64,000 nt of DNA from Stutzerimonas kunmingensis. GTDB lineage: Bacteria > Pseudomonadota > Gammaproteobacteria > Pseudomonadales > Pseudomonadaceae. The stretch lies in the NCBI RefSeq assembly GCF_002929225.1, contig NZ_PISM01000004.1, positions 682,001-746,000 of the forward strand. Direction: 5' to 3'. Shown piece after piece: positions 38,050-47,343 of the stretch; positions within the stretch are counted from its first letter, which is position 1, and every line of letters starts with the position of its first letter. Position numbers and translations under genes: made by a program. The notes beneath the pieces were generated by a model. That model saw nothing but the letters and a program-made list of their open reading frames with translations. It ran no database searches and had not been told where the DNA came from.

Positions 38050-38076
38050 AGGTCCCGGACATATCGGCACCGCGCC

Positions 38077-39486
38077 TCAGAACGACTTCAGCATCCTGCC
38101 CAGCAACTCCATCGCCTGCTCGCTGCGGGCGTCCCATGGATGGCCGTGATTCAGCCGCGCGCAGTTGCGAAAGCGCTGGGTCGCCGAAAAGATCGGCCCT
38201 GGCGCCAGGCTGATGCCCTGGGCCAGCGCCAGTTGCAGCAGCTGCAGCGAATCCACCTGCTCGGGAAATTCGAACCACAGAAAGTAGCCGCCGCTGGGCC
38301 GGGTGACTCGCGTGCTCGCTGGGAAATGGCGGGCCGCGGAGGCGAGCATCGCGCCCTGCTGCATCTCCAGCGCATGGCGCAGCTTGCGCAAGTGACGGTC
38401 GTAGCCGCCGTGCTGCAGGTAATCGGCAATGGCGGCCTGCGCCGGCACTGACGGCGAGATGGTGGTCATCAGCTTGAGCCGGGCGATCTGCTCGGCATAG
38501 CGACCGCCGGCAACCCAGCCGACCCGGTAACCGGGCGCGAGACTCTTGGAAAACGAACCGCAGTGCATCACCAGACCTTCGCGGTCATGGCTCTTCACCG
38601 GCTTGGGCGGCTCGCGGGTGAAGTACAGCTCGGCGTAGACGTCGTCCTCGATCAACGGCACCTGGTGGCGCTGCAACAGCTCATAGAGCTGCTGCTTCTT
38701 CGCCTCGCCCATGCTCGCGCCCAGCGGGTTCTGCAGGCTGCTCATGAACCAGCAGGCCTTGATCGGCAAGTGCGCGAGGCGATCGGCGAGGATGTCGAGG
38801 TCGATGCCTTCGCGCGGGTGCACCGGAATCTCCACCGCCTTGAGCTTGAGCCGTTCCAGTACCTGCAGCGTGGCGTAAAACGCTGGCGCCTCGATGGCCA
38901 CCAGGTCGCCCGGTTCGGTCACCACCTGCAGGCAGAGGTTCAGAGCCTCCATCGCACCGGTGGTGATCACCAGTTCGTCCATCGGCAGCATCACACCGCT
39001 GACCATGTAGCGCAGGGCGATCTGCCGGCGCAGGTCCGGGTTGCCGGCGGTCATCTCGGCAATCACCTCGCGTGCCGGCATGTCGCGCACGCTCTGTGCC
39101 ATCGAGCGCGCCAGGCGCTGCAGGGGAAACAGCTCGGGACTGGGAAACGCCGAACCGAAGGGCACCGTGGCCGGGTCGCGCAGCGAAGCGAGCACCGAGA
39201 ACACCAGCTCGCTGACGCCGACATCGGTGGTTTCCGCCGGACGCAGGCTGATGTCCGGTTCGTGCAACGGGCGCTTGGCATGTTCGCGGACGAAATAGCC
39301 CGAACGCGCCCGCGCCTGGATCAGCCCGCGGTCTTCCAGCAGGTAGTAGGCCTGGAACACGGTGGACGGGCTGACGCCGTAGGTGCGGCTGGCGTGGCGC
39401 ACCGAGGGCACTTTTTCTCCCGGCGCGAGCACGCCACTGCGGATCAGTTCGGCAATCTCGTCGGCGAATTTCTCGTAGCGCTTCAT
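38077..39486 (-). CDS. MocR-type regulator (GntR helix-turn-helix fused to aminotransferase)
   Basis: A 469-residue PLP-dependent transcription factor. The N-terminal GntR domain (about 5-75) reads VPSVRHASRTYGVSPSTVF. The rest is a class I aminotransferase fold with the PLP lysine in SFSKSLAPGYRVGW and the phosphate-binding ITTGAMEALNLCLQ segment. Members usually control metabolism of vitamin B6, GABA or amino acids, often a divergent gene. Here the neighbour downstream-facing is ccoG, and no obvious target is visible. Start ATG 39486; ATG 39513 is also possible. Confidence 0.93.
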   Translation of the reverse strand: MKRYEKFADEIAELIRSGVLAPGEKVPSVRHASRTYGVSPSTVFQAYYLLEDRGLIQARARSGYFVREHAKRPLHEPDISLRPAETTDVGVSELVFSVLASLRDPATVPFGSAFPSPELFPLQRLARSMAQSVRDMPAREVIAEMTAGNPDLRRQIALRYMVSGVMLPMDELVITTGAMEALNLCLQVVTEPGDLVAIEAPAFYATLQVLERLKLKAVEIPVHPREGIDLDILADRLAHLPIKACWFMSSLQNPLGASMGEAKKQQLYELLQRHQVPLIEDDVYAELYFTREPPKPVKSHDREGLVMHCGSFSKSLAPGYRVGWVAGGRYAEQIARLKLMTTISPSVPAQAAIADYLQHGGYDRHLRKLRHALEMQQGAMLASAARHFPASTRVTRPSGGYFLWFEFPEQVDSLQLLQLALAQGISLAPGPIFSATQRFRNCARLNHGHPWDARSEQAMELLGRMLKSF

Positions 39487-39520
39487 CGTGTCCGGGCCGT
39501 GGCGGTTGGGCATGGCCAGT

Positions 39521-40939
39521 CTACTGGCGTAGCGCCGCGATGGGGGCGACGAAGGTGCTCGGTGTACTCACCCGGCTGCTTGGCTCGGCCAGGTCGCTGA
39601 CCTCGAAACGCAGCTCGCGGCTGAAGTCGCGGGCGTTGTCGAGCAGCGCAACGCTGACCGGCAGGCCGGCGATCTCGCCCGGGGCCAGGGCGATCTCGCG
39701 CGGTCCCTGCAGTGCGAACGGCCCGCCTTCCAGCCCGAGCGCGTAGCGGCGCGCTTGCTGGGTCTTGTTGATCAGCTTGAGGCGGTACATGTTTTCGATC
39801 TGCCCCTGCATGTTCTCGCGGTACAGCGTGCGGTCGCGGGTGACGTCCAGCTGCAGCTGCGGCCGCGCGTCCAGTGCCCAGACGAAGGCGGCGATCATCG
39901 CCGTCATCGCCACGGCATATCCGATCAGGCGCGGCCGCAAGAGGCGGGTGGCGCCGCCTTTGAGCGCGCGTTCGGAGGTGTAGCGCAGCAGGCCGCGAGC
40001 GTAACCCATCCGGTCCATGACGCTGTCGCAGACGTCGATGCAGGCGCCGCAGCTGATGCAGTCCAGCTGCAGGCCGTCGCGGATGTCGATGCCGGTGGGG
40101 CAGACCTGCACGCACAGCGTGCAGTCGACGCAGTCACCGAGGCCCTGCGCGCGCGGGTCGCTGCCCTTGCGTCGCGCGCCGCGGTTCTCGCCACGGGCTG
40201 TGTCGTAGGAGACGAGTAGGGTATCGGCGTCGAACATCACGCTCTGCAAGCGCGAGTAGGGGCACATGTGCAGGCACACCTGTTCGCGCAGCCAGCCGGC
40301 GTTGATGTAGGTCGCAGCAGTGAAGAACAGCAGCCAGAAACCGGTGGTCGCGCCGAGCTCGAAGCGGGCGAGGTCGGCCACCAGCTCGCGTACCGGGGTG
40401 AAATAGCCGACGAAGGCCAGCGCCGTGGCCAGGCTGATGGCCAGCCACAGCGTGTGCTTGGCGGCACGGCGCAGCAGCTTGGCGGCGGACCAGGGTGCAG
40501 CATCGAGCTTGATGCGCTGCAGGCGGTCGCCTTCAGTGATCTTTTCCACCCACATGAACATCCAGGTCCAGGTGCTCTGCGGGCAGGCGTAGCCGCACCA
40601 GATGCGCCCGGCCAGCACGGTGATGAAGAACAGGCCGAACGCGGCGATGATCAGGATCGCCGAGAGCAGGATGAAATCCTGCGGCCAGAAGGTGGCGCCG
40701 AAGATGTGGAACTGCTGCCGGTCCAGGTCCCACAGCACCGCCTGACGCCCGTTCCAATTCAGCCAGACGGTGCCGAAGTAGAGCAGCATCAGCAGGGCGC
40801 CGCCCAACAGGCGCAGGTTGCGGAAGCGGCCGCTGAAACTGCGCGTATGAATGGGCCCGCCGCTCTGCGCGGGCGTCAGGCGGATCGGTTGGCTGGGATC
40901 AACGGTTTCGATGATCTGCGCGGGTATGCGGTCGGTCAT
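39521..40939 (-). CDS. ccoG: Cytochrome c oxidase accessory protein CcoG (FixG/RdxA)
   Basis: A 472-residue membrane iron-sulfur protein needed for cbb3 oxidase assembly, thought to reduce copper on its way to CcoN. It has about five membrane segments, the CxxxCP-type motifs CGYACPQSTW and CLHMCPYS, and a double ferredoxin domain with CVDCTLCVQVCPTGIDI and CISCGACIDVCDSV. The C-terminal immunoglobulin-like domain is periplasmic. ccoNOPQ and ccoS/I are not in this window, so the gene stands apart. Start at 40939 was chosen from family length. Confidence 0.95.
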   Translation of the reverse strand: MTDRIPAQIIETVDPSQPIRLTPAQSGGPIHTRSFSGRFRNLRLLGGALLMLLYFGTVWLNWNGRQAVLWDLDRQQFHIFGATFWPQDFILLSAILIIAAFGLFFITVLAGRIWCGYACPQSTWTWMFMWVEKITEGDRLQRIKLDAAPWSAAKLLRRAAKHTLWLAISLATALAFVGYFTPVRELVADLARFELGATTGFWLLFFTAATYINAGWLREQVCLHMCPYSRLQSVMFDADTLLVSYDTARGENRGARRKGSDPRAQGLGDCVDCTLCVQVCPTGIDIRDGLQLDCISCGACIDVCDSVMDRMGYARGLLRYTSERALKGGATRLLRPRLIGYAVAMTAMIAAFVWALDARPQLQLDVTRDRTLYRENMQGQIENMYRLKLINKTQQARRYALGLEGGPFALQGPREIALAPGEIAGLPVSVALLDNARDFSRELRFEVSDLAEPSSRVSTPSTFVAPIAALRQ

Positions 40940-41077
40940 TAGGCTTCGCCCCATAGGCATTTCAGGCGAAGCGGATGATCCCTGCCGGTGGTGCTGCATA
41001 ACAGACTCAGATGAACGGCCAAAATGCAGATCAGATGAGCATCGGCTGCCTGCCCTGCAACGGCTTCGGACAATGGG

Positions 41078-41091
41078 TTGACCTGTATCAG
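41078..41091. promoter_or_regulatory. Possible Anr/FNR box upstream of ccoG
   Basis: TTGACCTGTATCAG matches TTGAT-N4-ATCAA at eight of ten positions. It lies about 140 bases upstream of the ccoG start. Low-oxygen control of cbb3 assembly genes by Anr is known in pseudomonads, but the site is imperfect. Confidence 0.35.
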
Positions 41092-41205
41092 TGGAACCTT
41101 TCGAGATCGGCTGATCTGCTTTTTTAGTGCCAATCTGCATCTGTTGCGCCGCTGCCAACGCAGCCATAGTCGAAACCTTTTGCCACGCACTGAGGAGCTG
41201 TCGTC

Positions 41206-41244
41206 ATGATTTCTGACCTGCCGCCAATGGAGCACCGCCGATGA
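41206..41244 (+). CDS. 12-residue leader peptide overlapping the CidA-like start
   Basis: ATG at 41206 opens a 12-codon frame (MISDLPPMEHRR) preceded eight bases away by a strong site, GAGGAG. Its stop TGA (41242-41244) overlaps the ATG of the holin-like gene (41241) as ATGA. Translation of the leader would deliver ribosomes to that start. The frame carries adjacent Pro codons and ends in two Arg, but no repeated codon suggests attenuation. Coding status is inferred from the site and the overlap only. Confidence 0.5.
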   Translation: MISDLPPMEHRR

Positions 41245-41606
41245 TTCTCAAGGGCCTGACCTGGCTGGTGCTGCTGCAACTGCTCGGCAACCTGATCAAT
41301 CTGGTGCTGCTGCCGGCATTGCCTGGGCCGATCATCGGCATGCTGTTGCTGTTCGGCCTCCTGTTGCTGCGCCGCAGCATTCCCGAGTCGCTGGAGAAGA
41401 CCGCGGCGCTGCTGCTGCAGTACCTGCCGCTGCTGCTGATCGTGCCCGCCGCCGGAATCATGACCAGCGGCGCCGCACTGCTGGATGACCTGCCGGCCAT
41501 CGCCGCCGGGCTGGTGCTGTCGTTGCTGATCACCGTGCCGTTCTGCGGCTGGCTGATGCAGCGGCTGATTCGCCGGCTCGACCTCAAGCGGGAGGATCAG
41601 GCATGA
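41241..41606 (+). CDS. CidA/LrgA family holin-like membrane protein
   Basis: A 121-residue protein with four predicted membrane segments and a basic C-terminus (QRLIRRLDLKRED). The family features LLGNLINLVLLPALPGPIIGM and the double-Leu-rich core match LrgA/CidA. Such proteins are compared to holins and modulate murein hydrolase activity or carry small organic acids. It overlaps the CidB/LrgB-like gene by four bases and the leader peptide by four bases. The upstream GGAG inside the leader supports independent initiation too. Confidence 0.88.
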   Translation: MILKGLTWLVLLQLLGNLINLVLLPALPGPIIGMLLLFGLLLLRRSIPESLEKTAALLLQYLPLLLIVPAAGIMTSGAALLDDLPAIAAGLVLSLLITVPFCGWLMQRLIRRLDLKREDQA

Positions 41607-42313
41607 CGGTTCTCGACTGGCGCACGGCCTGGGCGGCCGTCGTGGTGCATCCGCTGTTCGCCGTGGCGCTGACGCTGATCGCTTTCCAACTCGCGCTGAT
41701 GCTCTATCGGCGTAGCGGCTGGTTGGTTCTGCAGCCGGTGATGATCGGCATGCTGCTGGTAGTCGGCACGCTCACCCTGGTGGATTTGGACTACGCGCGC
41801 TACCGCGAGGGTGCCTCGTTGATCGCCATGTTGCTGGGGCCTGCAACCGTGGCGCTGGCGGTGCCGCTGCATCGTCACCTCAAGCGGATTCAGCAATTGT
41901 TCTGGCCGATCGTCATTACCCTGGCTGTGGGCGGCGTGCTCAGCGTGGTGCTGACGCTGGCGATCGCCTGGGCGCTGGGCGCGCAGCTGCCGGTGCTGAT
42001 GAGCCTGGCGCCGAAGTCGGCGACCATGCCGATCGCCATGCTGGTGGCCGAGCAGCTCGGCGGGCTGGCCTCGCTGGCGGCGGTGTTCGTCATGCTCACC
42101 GGCGTTATCGGCACCGCGTTGGGGCCGCTGTTGTTGCGCTGGGCCGGTGTCGAGCATCCCGCCGCGCGGGGCCTCAGCTATGGCATCAACGCGCATGCCA
42201 TCGGTACGGCGAGGGCGTTGGAAGAGGGTGACGAATGCGGCGCTTTCGCCGCGCTGGGCATGAGTCTGCTGGGCATCCTGATCGCGCTGCTGCTGCCCTT
42301 TGCCCTGGGCTGA
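41603..42313 (+). CDS. CidB/LrgB family membrane protein
   Basis: A 236-residue protein with about seven membrane segments. The signature LAPKSATMPIAMLVAEQLGG and SYGINAHAIGTARALE is typical of LrgB. It is the usual partner of CidA/LrgA proteins and is translationally coupled to it through ATGA. In Pseudomonas and other bacteria such pairs affect lysis, acetate or pyruvate handling and biofilm death; the role here is not determined. Confidence 0.92.
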   Translation: MTVLDWRTAWAAVVVHPLFAVALTLIAFQLALMLYRRSGWLVLQPVMIGMLLVVGTLTLVDLDYARYREGASLIAMLLGPATVALAVPLHRHLKRIQQLFWPIVITLAVGGVLSVVLTLAIAWALGAQLPVLMSLAPKSATMPIAMLVAEQLGGLASLAAVFVMLTGVIGTALGPLLLRWAGVEHPAARGLSYGINAHAIGTARALEEGDECGAFAALGMSLLGILIALLLPFALG

Positions 42314-42444
42314 TACGCGGCGCTGCCGAAAGTAGGTGAACCGGACGGATTCCGGGCCCTTCAGCCTTCACGCACCACTGGCTAGCACCCCGTCAGCCCG
42401 GTTAGAGTAGGCGGCGGTCGCTTGACCGTGCACAGGGTGCAAAC

Positions 42445-43236
42445 ATGAAATTGCGGATGTTCCAGGTCGATGCCTTCACTGCCGAGCGCTTCAGGGGCAA
42501 TCCCGCGGCAGTGATACCCCTGCAAACCTGGCTGTCGGACGAGCTGATGCAAGCCATCGCCGCCGAAAACAACCTTTCTGAAACGGCCTTTTTCGTACGC
42601 GAAGCGGACGGGGCGTTTCACATCCGCTGGTTTTCGCCACTGACTGAAATCGACTTCTGCGGCCATGCCACGCTGGCCAGCGCCTTTGTGCTGCTGGAAG
42701 CGGGCCTGGCTCAGGCACCGCTGACCTTCCGCGCTGCCGCCGTGGGTGACCTGGCGGTGCAGCGACGGGCTGATGGCATGCTGGAAATGAGCTTTCCCAA
42801 CCGCGCGCCGGAACCAGTTGCCGAACCGCCGGCGGCATTGTTGCAGGGGCTTGGGTGCGAGCCGGAAGCGGTGCTGCGCAGCTCGCAGGCGTGGTTCGCC
42901 GTCTACCGTGACGAGCGCGAGGTCAGGGCGCTGGCTCCCGATCTGGATGCGCTGCGTACGCTGGCCCCACTGGACGTGGTGGTGACCGCCGCAGGCAGCG
43001 AGCAGGATTTCGTCTCGCGCTACTTCTGGCCAGCCAACGGCGGCGACGAGGACCCGGTTACCGGCTCCATCCATGCCGGGCTCGCTCCCTACTGGGCCGC
43101 GCGGCTTGGGCGCAACGAACTGGTGGCGCTGCAGGCTTCGAAACGTAGCGGCATCCTGCACTGCCGGGTCGAGGCGGATCGTGTGATGGTGGCCGGGCAG
43201 GCCGTGCTTTATCTCGACGGCACCATCGAACTTTAA
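42445..43236 (+). CDS. PhzF family isomerase
   Basis: A 263-residue protein of the PhzF / diaminopimelate-epimerase-like fold. The catalytic Glu is in NNLSETAFF (about 42-50), and the second half has the counterpart motif GGDEDPVTGSIHAGL. PhzF itself isomerises a phenazine precursor, but most relatives, including this type, act on unknown substrates; no phenazine genes are near. ATG 42445 gives the family N-terminus MKLRMFQVDAFT. It stands alone between the CidB-like gene and bglX. Confidence 0.9.
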   Translation: MKLRMFQVDAFTAERFRGNPAAVIPLQTWLSDELMQAIAAENNLSETAFFVREADGAFHIRWFSPLTEIDFCGHATLASAFVLLEAGLAQAPLTFRAAAVGDLAVQRRADGMLEMSFPNRAPEPVAEPPAALLQGLGCEPEAVLRSSQAWFAVYRDEREVRALAPDLDALRTLAPLDVVVTAAGSEQDFVSRYFWPANGGDEDPVTGSIHAGLAPYWAARLGRNELVALQASKRSGILHCRVEADRVMVAGQAVLYLDGTIEL

Positions 43237-43334
43237 AAATAGTCTTCAACCCATTGCGATCGGCTTTCACAGGCGGCGCGATGGGTGTGTCTGTGTGTGG
43301 CTGATCGGTTCAACGAATGGGGTTGCGGAACGTG

Positions 43335-45629
43335 ATGATGAAAAGGCTGTTGCCGTTTGTCCTGCTTGCCAGCGCGATGGGCTCGTTCCCCTGTGCGGCA
43401 CAGCCCGCGTTGCCGCTGGATGACCGGCAGGCGCTGATCGAAACCCTGCTCGAGCGCATGACCCTGGCGGAGAAGATCGGCCAGTTGCGCCTGATCAGCA
43501 TCGGTGGTGACATGCCCCGGGAGCGGATCGCCGAAGAAATCGCTGCCGGACGCATCGGCGCTACCTTCAATTCGGTCACCCGCGCCGACAACCGACCCAT
43601 GCAGGATGCGGCGCTGCGCAGCCGCCTGGGCGTTCCTATCTTTTTCGCCTACGACGTCATTCACGGCCACCGCACCATATTCCCGATCAGCCTGGCGCTG
43701 GCTTCGAGCTGGGACCTCGAGGCCATCGCCCTTAGCGGTCGCGTGTCGGCCATCGAGGCCAGCGCCGACGGCCTGGACCTGACATTTGCACCGATGGTCG
43801 ACATCACCCGTGATCCGCGCTGGGGCCGGACCTCCGAAGGCTTCGGCGAAGATCCCTACCTGGTATCGCAGATCGCCGGCACGCTGGTGCGCGCCTATCA
43901 GGGTGAGCGCCTGAGCGCCGCGGACAGCGTGATGGCCAGCGTCAAGCACTTCGCCCTGTACGGCGCGGTGGAAGGGGGCCGCGACTACAACGTGGTCGAC
44001 ATGAGCCCGCAGCGTATGCATCAGGATTATCTGCCGCCATACCGTGCCGCGGTGGACGCCGGGGCAGGCAGCGTGATGATCGCGCTGAACACCGTCAACG
44101 GCATGCCGGCCAGCGCCAACCGCTGGCTGTTGCGCGACCTGCTGCGCGACGACTGGGGCTTCCGTGGGCTGAACATCAGCGACCACGGCGCCATCGACGA
44201 ACTGCTGCGCCACGGCGTGGCTCGCGACGGGCGCGAGGCTGCGCGCCTGGCGATCGAGGCGGGTATCGATCTGAGCATGCATGACTCGCTTTATCTGCAG
44301 GAACTGCCGGGGCTGGTCGAGCGCGGTGAGGTGCCGATAGAGCTGATCGACCAGGCCGTGGGGCGTGTGCTCGGTGCCAAGTACGACCTCGGCCTGTTCC
44401 ATGATCCTTATCGGCGTATCGGCAAGGCGGCGGACGATCCCGTCGAGGTCAATGCCGAAATCCGCCTGCATCGCCAGGCGGCAAGGCAAGTGGCGCGTGA
44501 CTCGCTGGTCCTGCTGGAGAACCGTCAACAGACGCTGCCACTGCGCAAGGACGCGACCATCGCGCTGGTCGGCCCGCTGGCCGATTCCCACGTTGACATG
44601 CTCGGCAGCTGGTCGGCGGCCGGTGTGGCGGCACAGACGGTGACGCTGCGCCAGGGACTCGAGGCTGCAGTGGGCGATTCCGGCCGGGTCATTCATGCTC
44701 GTGGCGCGAACGTCACCGACGATCCGCGACTGATCGAGTACCTGAACTTTCTCAACTGGGATCGCCCGGAAGTGACGCAGGACCCGCGCCCGCCGCAGGC
44801 GATGATCGACGAGGCCGTGCGTGCAGCGCGCGAGGCTGACGTGATCGTCGCGGCGGTGGGCGAGTCACGCGGCATGTCCCACGAATCCTCCAGCCGTACC
44901 AGCCTTACGCTGCCGGCCAGCCAGCAGGCACTGCTCGAAGCGCTGGCTGCCACCGGCAAACCGCTGGTGGTGGTTTTGATGAATGGCCGGCCGCTGCAAC
45001 TGGGCTGGGTCAAGGACAACGCGGATGCGGTGCTGGAAACCTGGTTCGCCGGCACCGAGGGCGGGCACGCGATTGCCGAGGTGCTGCTCGGTGCGCACAA
45101 CCCGTCCGGCAAACTGCCGATCTCCTTTCCGCGCTCGGTTGGCCAGATTCCGACCTACTACAACCACCCGCGACTCGGCCGACCCTACGTCGAGGGTCGC
45201 CCCGGCAACTACACCTCGCAGTATTTCGAAGAACCCAACGGTGCGCTGTACCCGTTCGGTTATGGCCTGAGCTACACCGAGTTCGAGCTGGCGAAGCCGC
45301 AGCTTTCACGACATCAGCTGAAACGCGGCCAGATTCTGGAGGTCAGCGTAACGGTAAAGAACACTGGAGCACGCGCCGGCGCGACGGTAGTGCAGCTGTA
45401 TCTGCAGGATCTGGTCGGCTCCAGCGTGCGCCCGGTCAAGGAACTCAAGCGCTTCGAAAAGCTCATGTTAGAGCCAGGCGAGTCGCGGGTAGTGCGCTTT
45501 GAACTGGGCGAGGGCGATCTGAAGTTTCCTGACGCGCGACTCGACTACGTGGCCGAGCCCGGCGAGTTCGAGGTCCAGTTGGGGCTCGACTCGCGGTCGG
45601 TGCAAAGCGCGCGATTCGAGTTGTTGTAA
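43335..45629 (+). CDS. bglX: Periplasmic beta-glucosidase, glycoside hydrolase family 3 (BglX)
   Basis: A secreted GH3 enzyme of about 764 residues after a signal peptide ending near CAAQPALP. The N-terminal barrel has the substrate-binding LTFAPMVDITRDPRWGRTSE and the nucleophile Asp in NISDHGAID. The second domain and a C-terminal fibronectin-like domain (VVQLYLQDLVGSSVRPVKEL) complete the BglX architecture. Start at 43335 (ATG ATG) is preferred; ATG 43317 is open. It directly precedes opgGH, which make periplasmic beta-glucans, so a role in glucan turnover is plausible. Confidence 0.92.
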   Translation: MMKRLLPFVLLASAMGSFPCAAQPALPLDDRQALIETLLERMTLAEKIGQLRLISIGGDMPRERIAEEIAAGRIGATFNSVTRADNRPMQDAALRSRLGVPIFFAYDVIHGHRTIFPISLALASSWDLEAIALSGRVSAIEASADGLDLTFAPMVDITRDPRWGRTSEGFGEDPYLVSQIAGTLVRAYQGERLSAADSVMASVKHFALYGAVEGGRDYNVVDMSPQRMHQDYLPPYRAAVDAGAGSVMIALNTVNGMPASANRWLLRDLLRDDWGFRGLNISDHGAIDELLRHGVARDGREAARLAIEAGIDLSMHDSLYLQELPGLVERGEVPIELIDQAVGRVLGAKYDLGLFHDPYRRIGKAADDPVEVNAEIRLHRQAARQVARDSLVLLENRQQTLPLRKDATIALVGPLADSHVDMLGSWSAAGVAAQTVTLRQGLEAAVGDSGRVIHARGANVTDDPRLIEYLNFLNWDRPEVTQDPRPPQAMIDEAVRAAREADVIVAAVGESRGMSHESSSRTSLTLPASQQALLEALAATGKPLVVVLMNGRPLQLGWVKDNADAVLETWFAGTEGGHAIAEVLLGAHNPSGKLPISFPRSVGQIPTYYNHPRLGRPYVEGRPGNYTSQYFEEPNGALYPFGYGLSYTEFELAKPQLSRHQLKRGQILEVSVTVKNTGARAGATVVQLYLQDLVGSSVRPVKELKRFEKLMLEPGESRVVRFELGEGDLKFPDARLDYVAEPGEFEVQLGLDSRSVQSARFELL

Positions 45630-45771
45630 GACTTTTTTCTGTATGGCGATCTGCATCCAGCCCGCGATCGCTGCCGCGCTGTAGAGCAAAGCGGCGGAAT
45701 ACGTGGGTTGTAGGCGATCAGAAACAGCGAAGCAGAGCGGACTCTGCACAAACGTGTAATTCGGAGGCGGT

Positions 45772-47343
45772 GTGTTACGCATTTTTCAATGGAACACGGG
45801 GAATCAGCCGGCGCGCATGCTGGCCGGTCTGGCGGGTGGCCTGTGCATGCTGATGGCCGGCAGTGCGCTGGCGTTCAGCCTCGACGATGTGGCCAAGCGG
45901 GCTCAGGAACTGGCTGCCAGCGGTTACGAGGAGCCGGTGAGCAACCTGCCCGACGAATTCCGCAAGATGGCATTCGCCGACTACCAGCGCGTGCGCTTCA
46001 ACCCGGAGCATGCCTACTGGAAGGACGTCGAAACCCCGTTCCATCTGCAGTTCTATCACCAGGGCATGCACTTCGACACGCCGGTGCGCATCAATGAAAT
46101 CACCGCGACGAAAGTGCGCGAGATTCGCTACGACCCGTCGATGTTCGAGTTCGGCGGTGTCGACATCGACCCGGCCTCGCTGGAGGGGCTGGGCTTCGCC
46201 GGCTTCAAGGTGCTCTATCCGCTGAACAAGAAGGACAAGCAGGACGAGGTGATGACCCTGCTCGGCGCCAGCTACTTCCGCATCATCGGCAAGGGCCAGT
46301 GGTACGGGCTCTCCGCGCGCGGGCTGGCGGTCGACACGGCACTGCCAGTGGGCGAGGAGTTCCCGCGGTTCCGCGAATTCTGGGTCGAGCGGCCGCAGGC
46401 TGATCGGCGCAACCTGGTGATCTACGCGCTGCTCGATTCGCCGCGCGCCACCGGCGCCTATCAAATGGTGCTGACGCCGGGCAAGGACAGCACGCTGGAC
46501 GTGCAGGCCAAGGTGTTTCTCCGCGAGCAGGTCGGCAAGCTCGGGATTGCGCCACTGACCAGCATGTTCCTGTTCGGCGCCAACCAGCCGAGCAATGTCA
46601 CCAACTTCCGTCCGCAACTGCATGACTCCGAGGGTCTGGCGATTCATGCCGGCAGTGGCGAATGGATCTGGCGTCCGCTGAACAATCCGAAGCGGCTGGC
46701 CGTGAGTGCGTTCAGCGTGGAGAACCCGCGCGGCTTCGGGCTGATGCAGCGCACTCGCGATTTCGGCCGTTACGAAGACCTGGACGACCGCTACGAGCTG
46801 CGCCCGAGCGGCTGGGTGGAAACCCGCGGCGACTGGGGCAAGGGCCACGTTGAGCTGATCGAGATCCCGACGCCTGACGAGACCAATGACAACATCGTCG
46901 CCTTCTGGTCCCCGGAAAAGCAGCCGGAGCCCGGCCAGTCGCTGGATCTGGAATACCGCCTGCACTTTTCCATGGACGAACCGAGCCTGCACGATCCTGA
47001 GCTGGCGTGGGTGCAGCAGACCCGTATCTCCACCGGCGACGTCAAGCAGGCCAACCTGATCCGCCAGCCTGACGGCAGCACGGCGCTGGTCGTGGACTTC
47101 GTCGGGCCGGTGCTGGAGAAGCTCGCCGAGGATGCGCCGGTCAGCACGCGCGTCAGCGTCGATGACAATGCCGAGCTGGTGGAAAACAACCTGCGCTACA
47201 ACACCGTCACCAAGGGCTGGCGCCTGACGCTGCGCGTGAAGGTTCGCGACCCGGCGCGCCCGGTCGAGATGCGTGCGGCGCTGGTCGATGGCGACAAGAC
47301 CCTTTCCGAAACCTGGACCTACCAGATTCCTCCCCATGAATGA
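45772..47343 (+). CDS. opgG: Glucan biosynthesis protein G (OpgG/MdoG)
   Basis: A 523-residue periplasmic protein required with OpgH for osmoregulated periplasmic glucan synthesis. It has a signal peptide (about residues 17-34, ending GSALAFS) and the family segments [20 protein letters not shown] and [11 protein letters not shown]. The start is GTG at 45772 with a strong GGAGGCG site. Its stop overlaps the OpgH start within ATGAATGA, giving tight coupling. The fold is two beta-sandwich domains in the E. coli protein. Confidence 0.94.
   Translation: MLRIFQWNTGNQPARMLAGLAGGLCMLMAGSALAFSLDDVAKRAQELAASGYEEPVSNLPDEFRKMAFADYQRVRFNPEHAYWKDVETPFHLQFYHQGMHFDTPVRINEITATKVREIRYDPSMFEFGGVDIDPASLEGLGFAGFKVLYPLNKKDKQDEVMTLLGASYFRIIGKGQWYGLSARGLAVDTALPVGEEFPRFREFWVERPQADRRNLVIYALLDSPRATGAYQMVLTPGKDSTLDVQAKVFLREQVGKLGIAPLTSMFLFGANQPSNVTNFRPQLHDSEGLAIHAGSGEWIWRPLNNPKRLAVSAFSVENPRGFGLMQRTRDFGRYEDLDDRYELRPSGWVETRGDWGKGHVELIEIPTPDETNDNIVAFWSPEKQPEPGQSLDLEYRLHFSMDEPSLHDPELAWVQQTRISTGDVKQANLIRQPDGSTALVVDFVGPVLEKLAEDAPVSTRVSVDDNAELVENNLRYNTVTKGWRLTLRVKVRDPARPVEMRAALVDGDKTLSETWTYQIPPHE

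Noticed and set aside
35302-38070. Long open frame on the minus strand (over 900 codons) opposite the GST, MBL-like and GGDEF genes
   Set aside because: It has no recognisable domain, no ribosome site and lies fully antisense to three well-supported genes. GC-rich codon usage produces such frames by chance.
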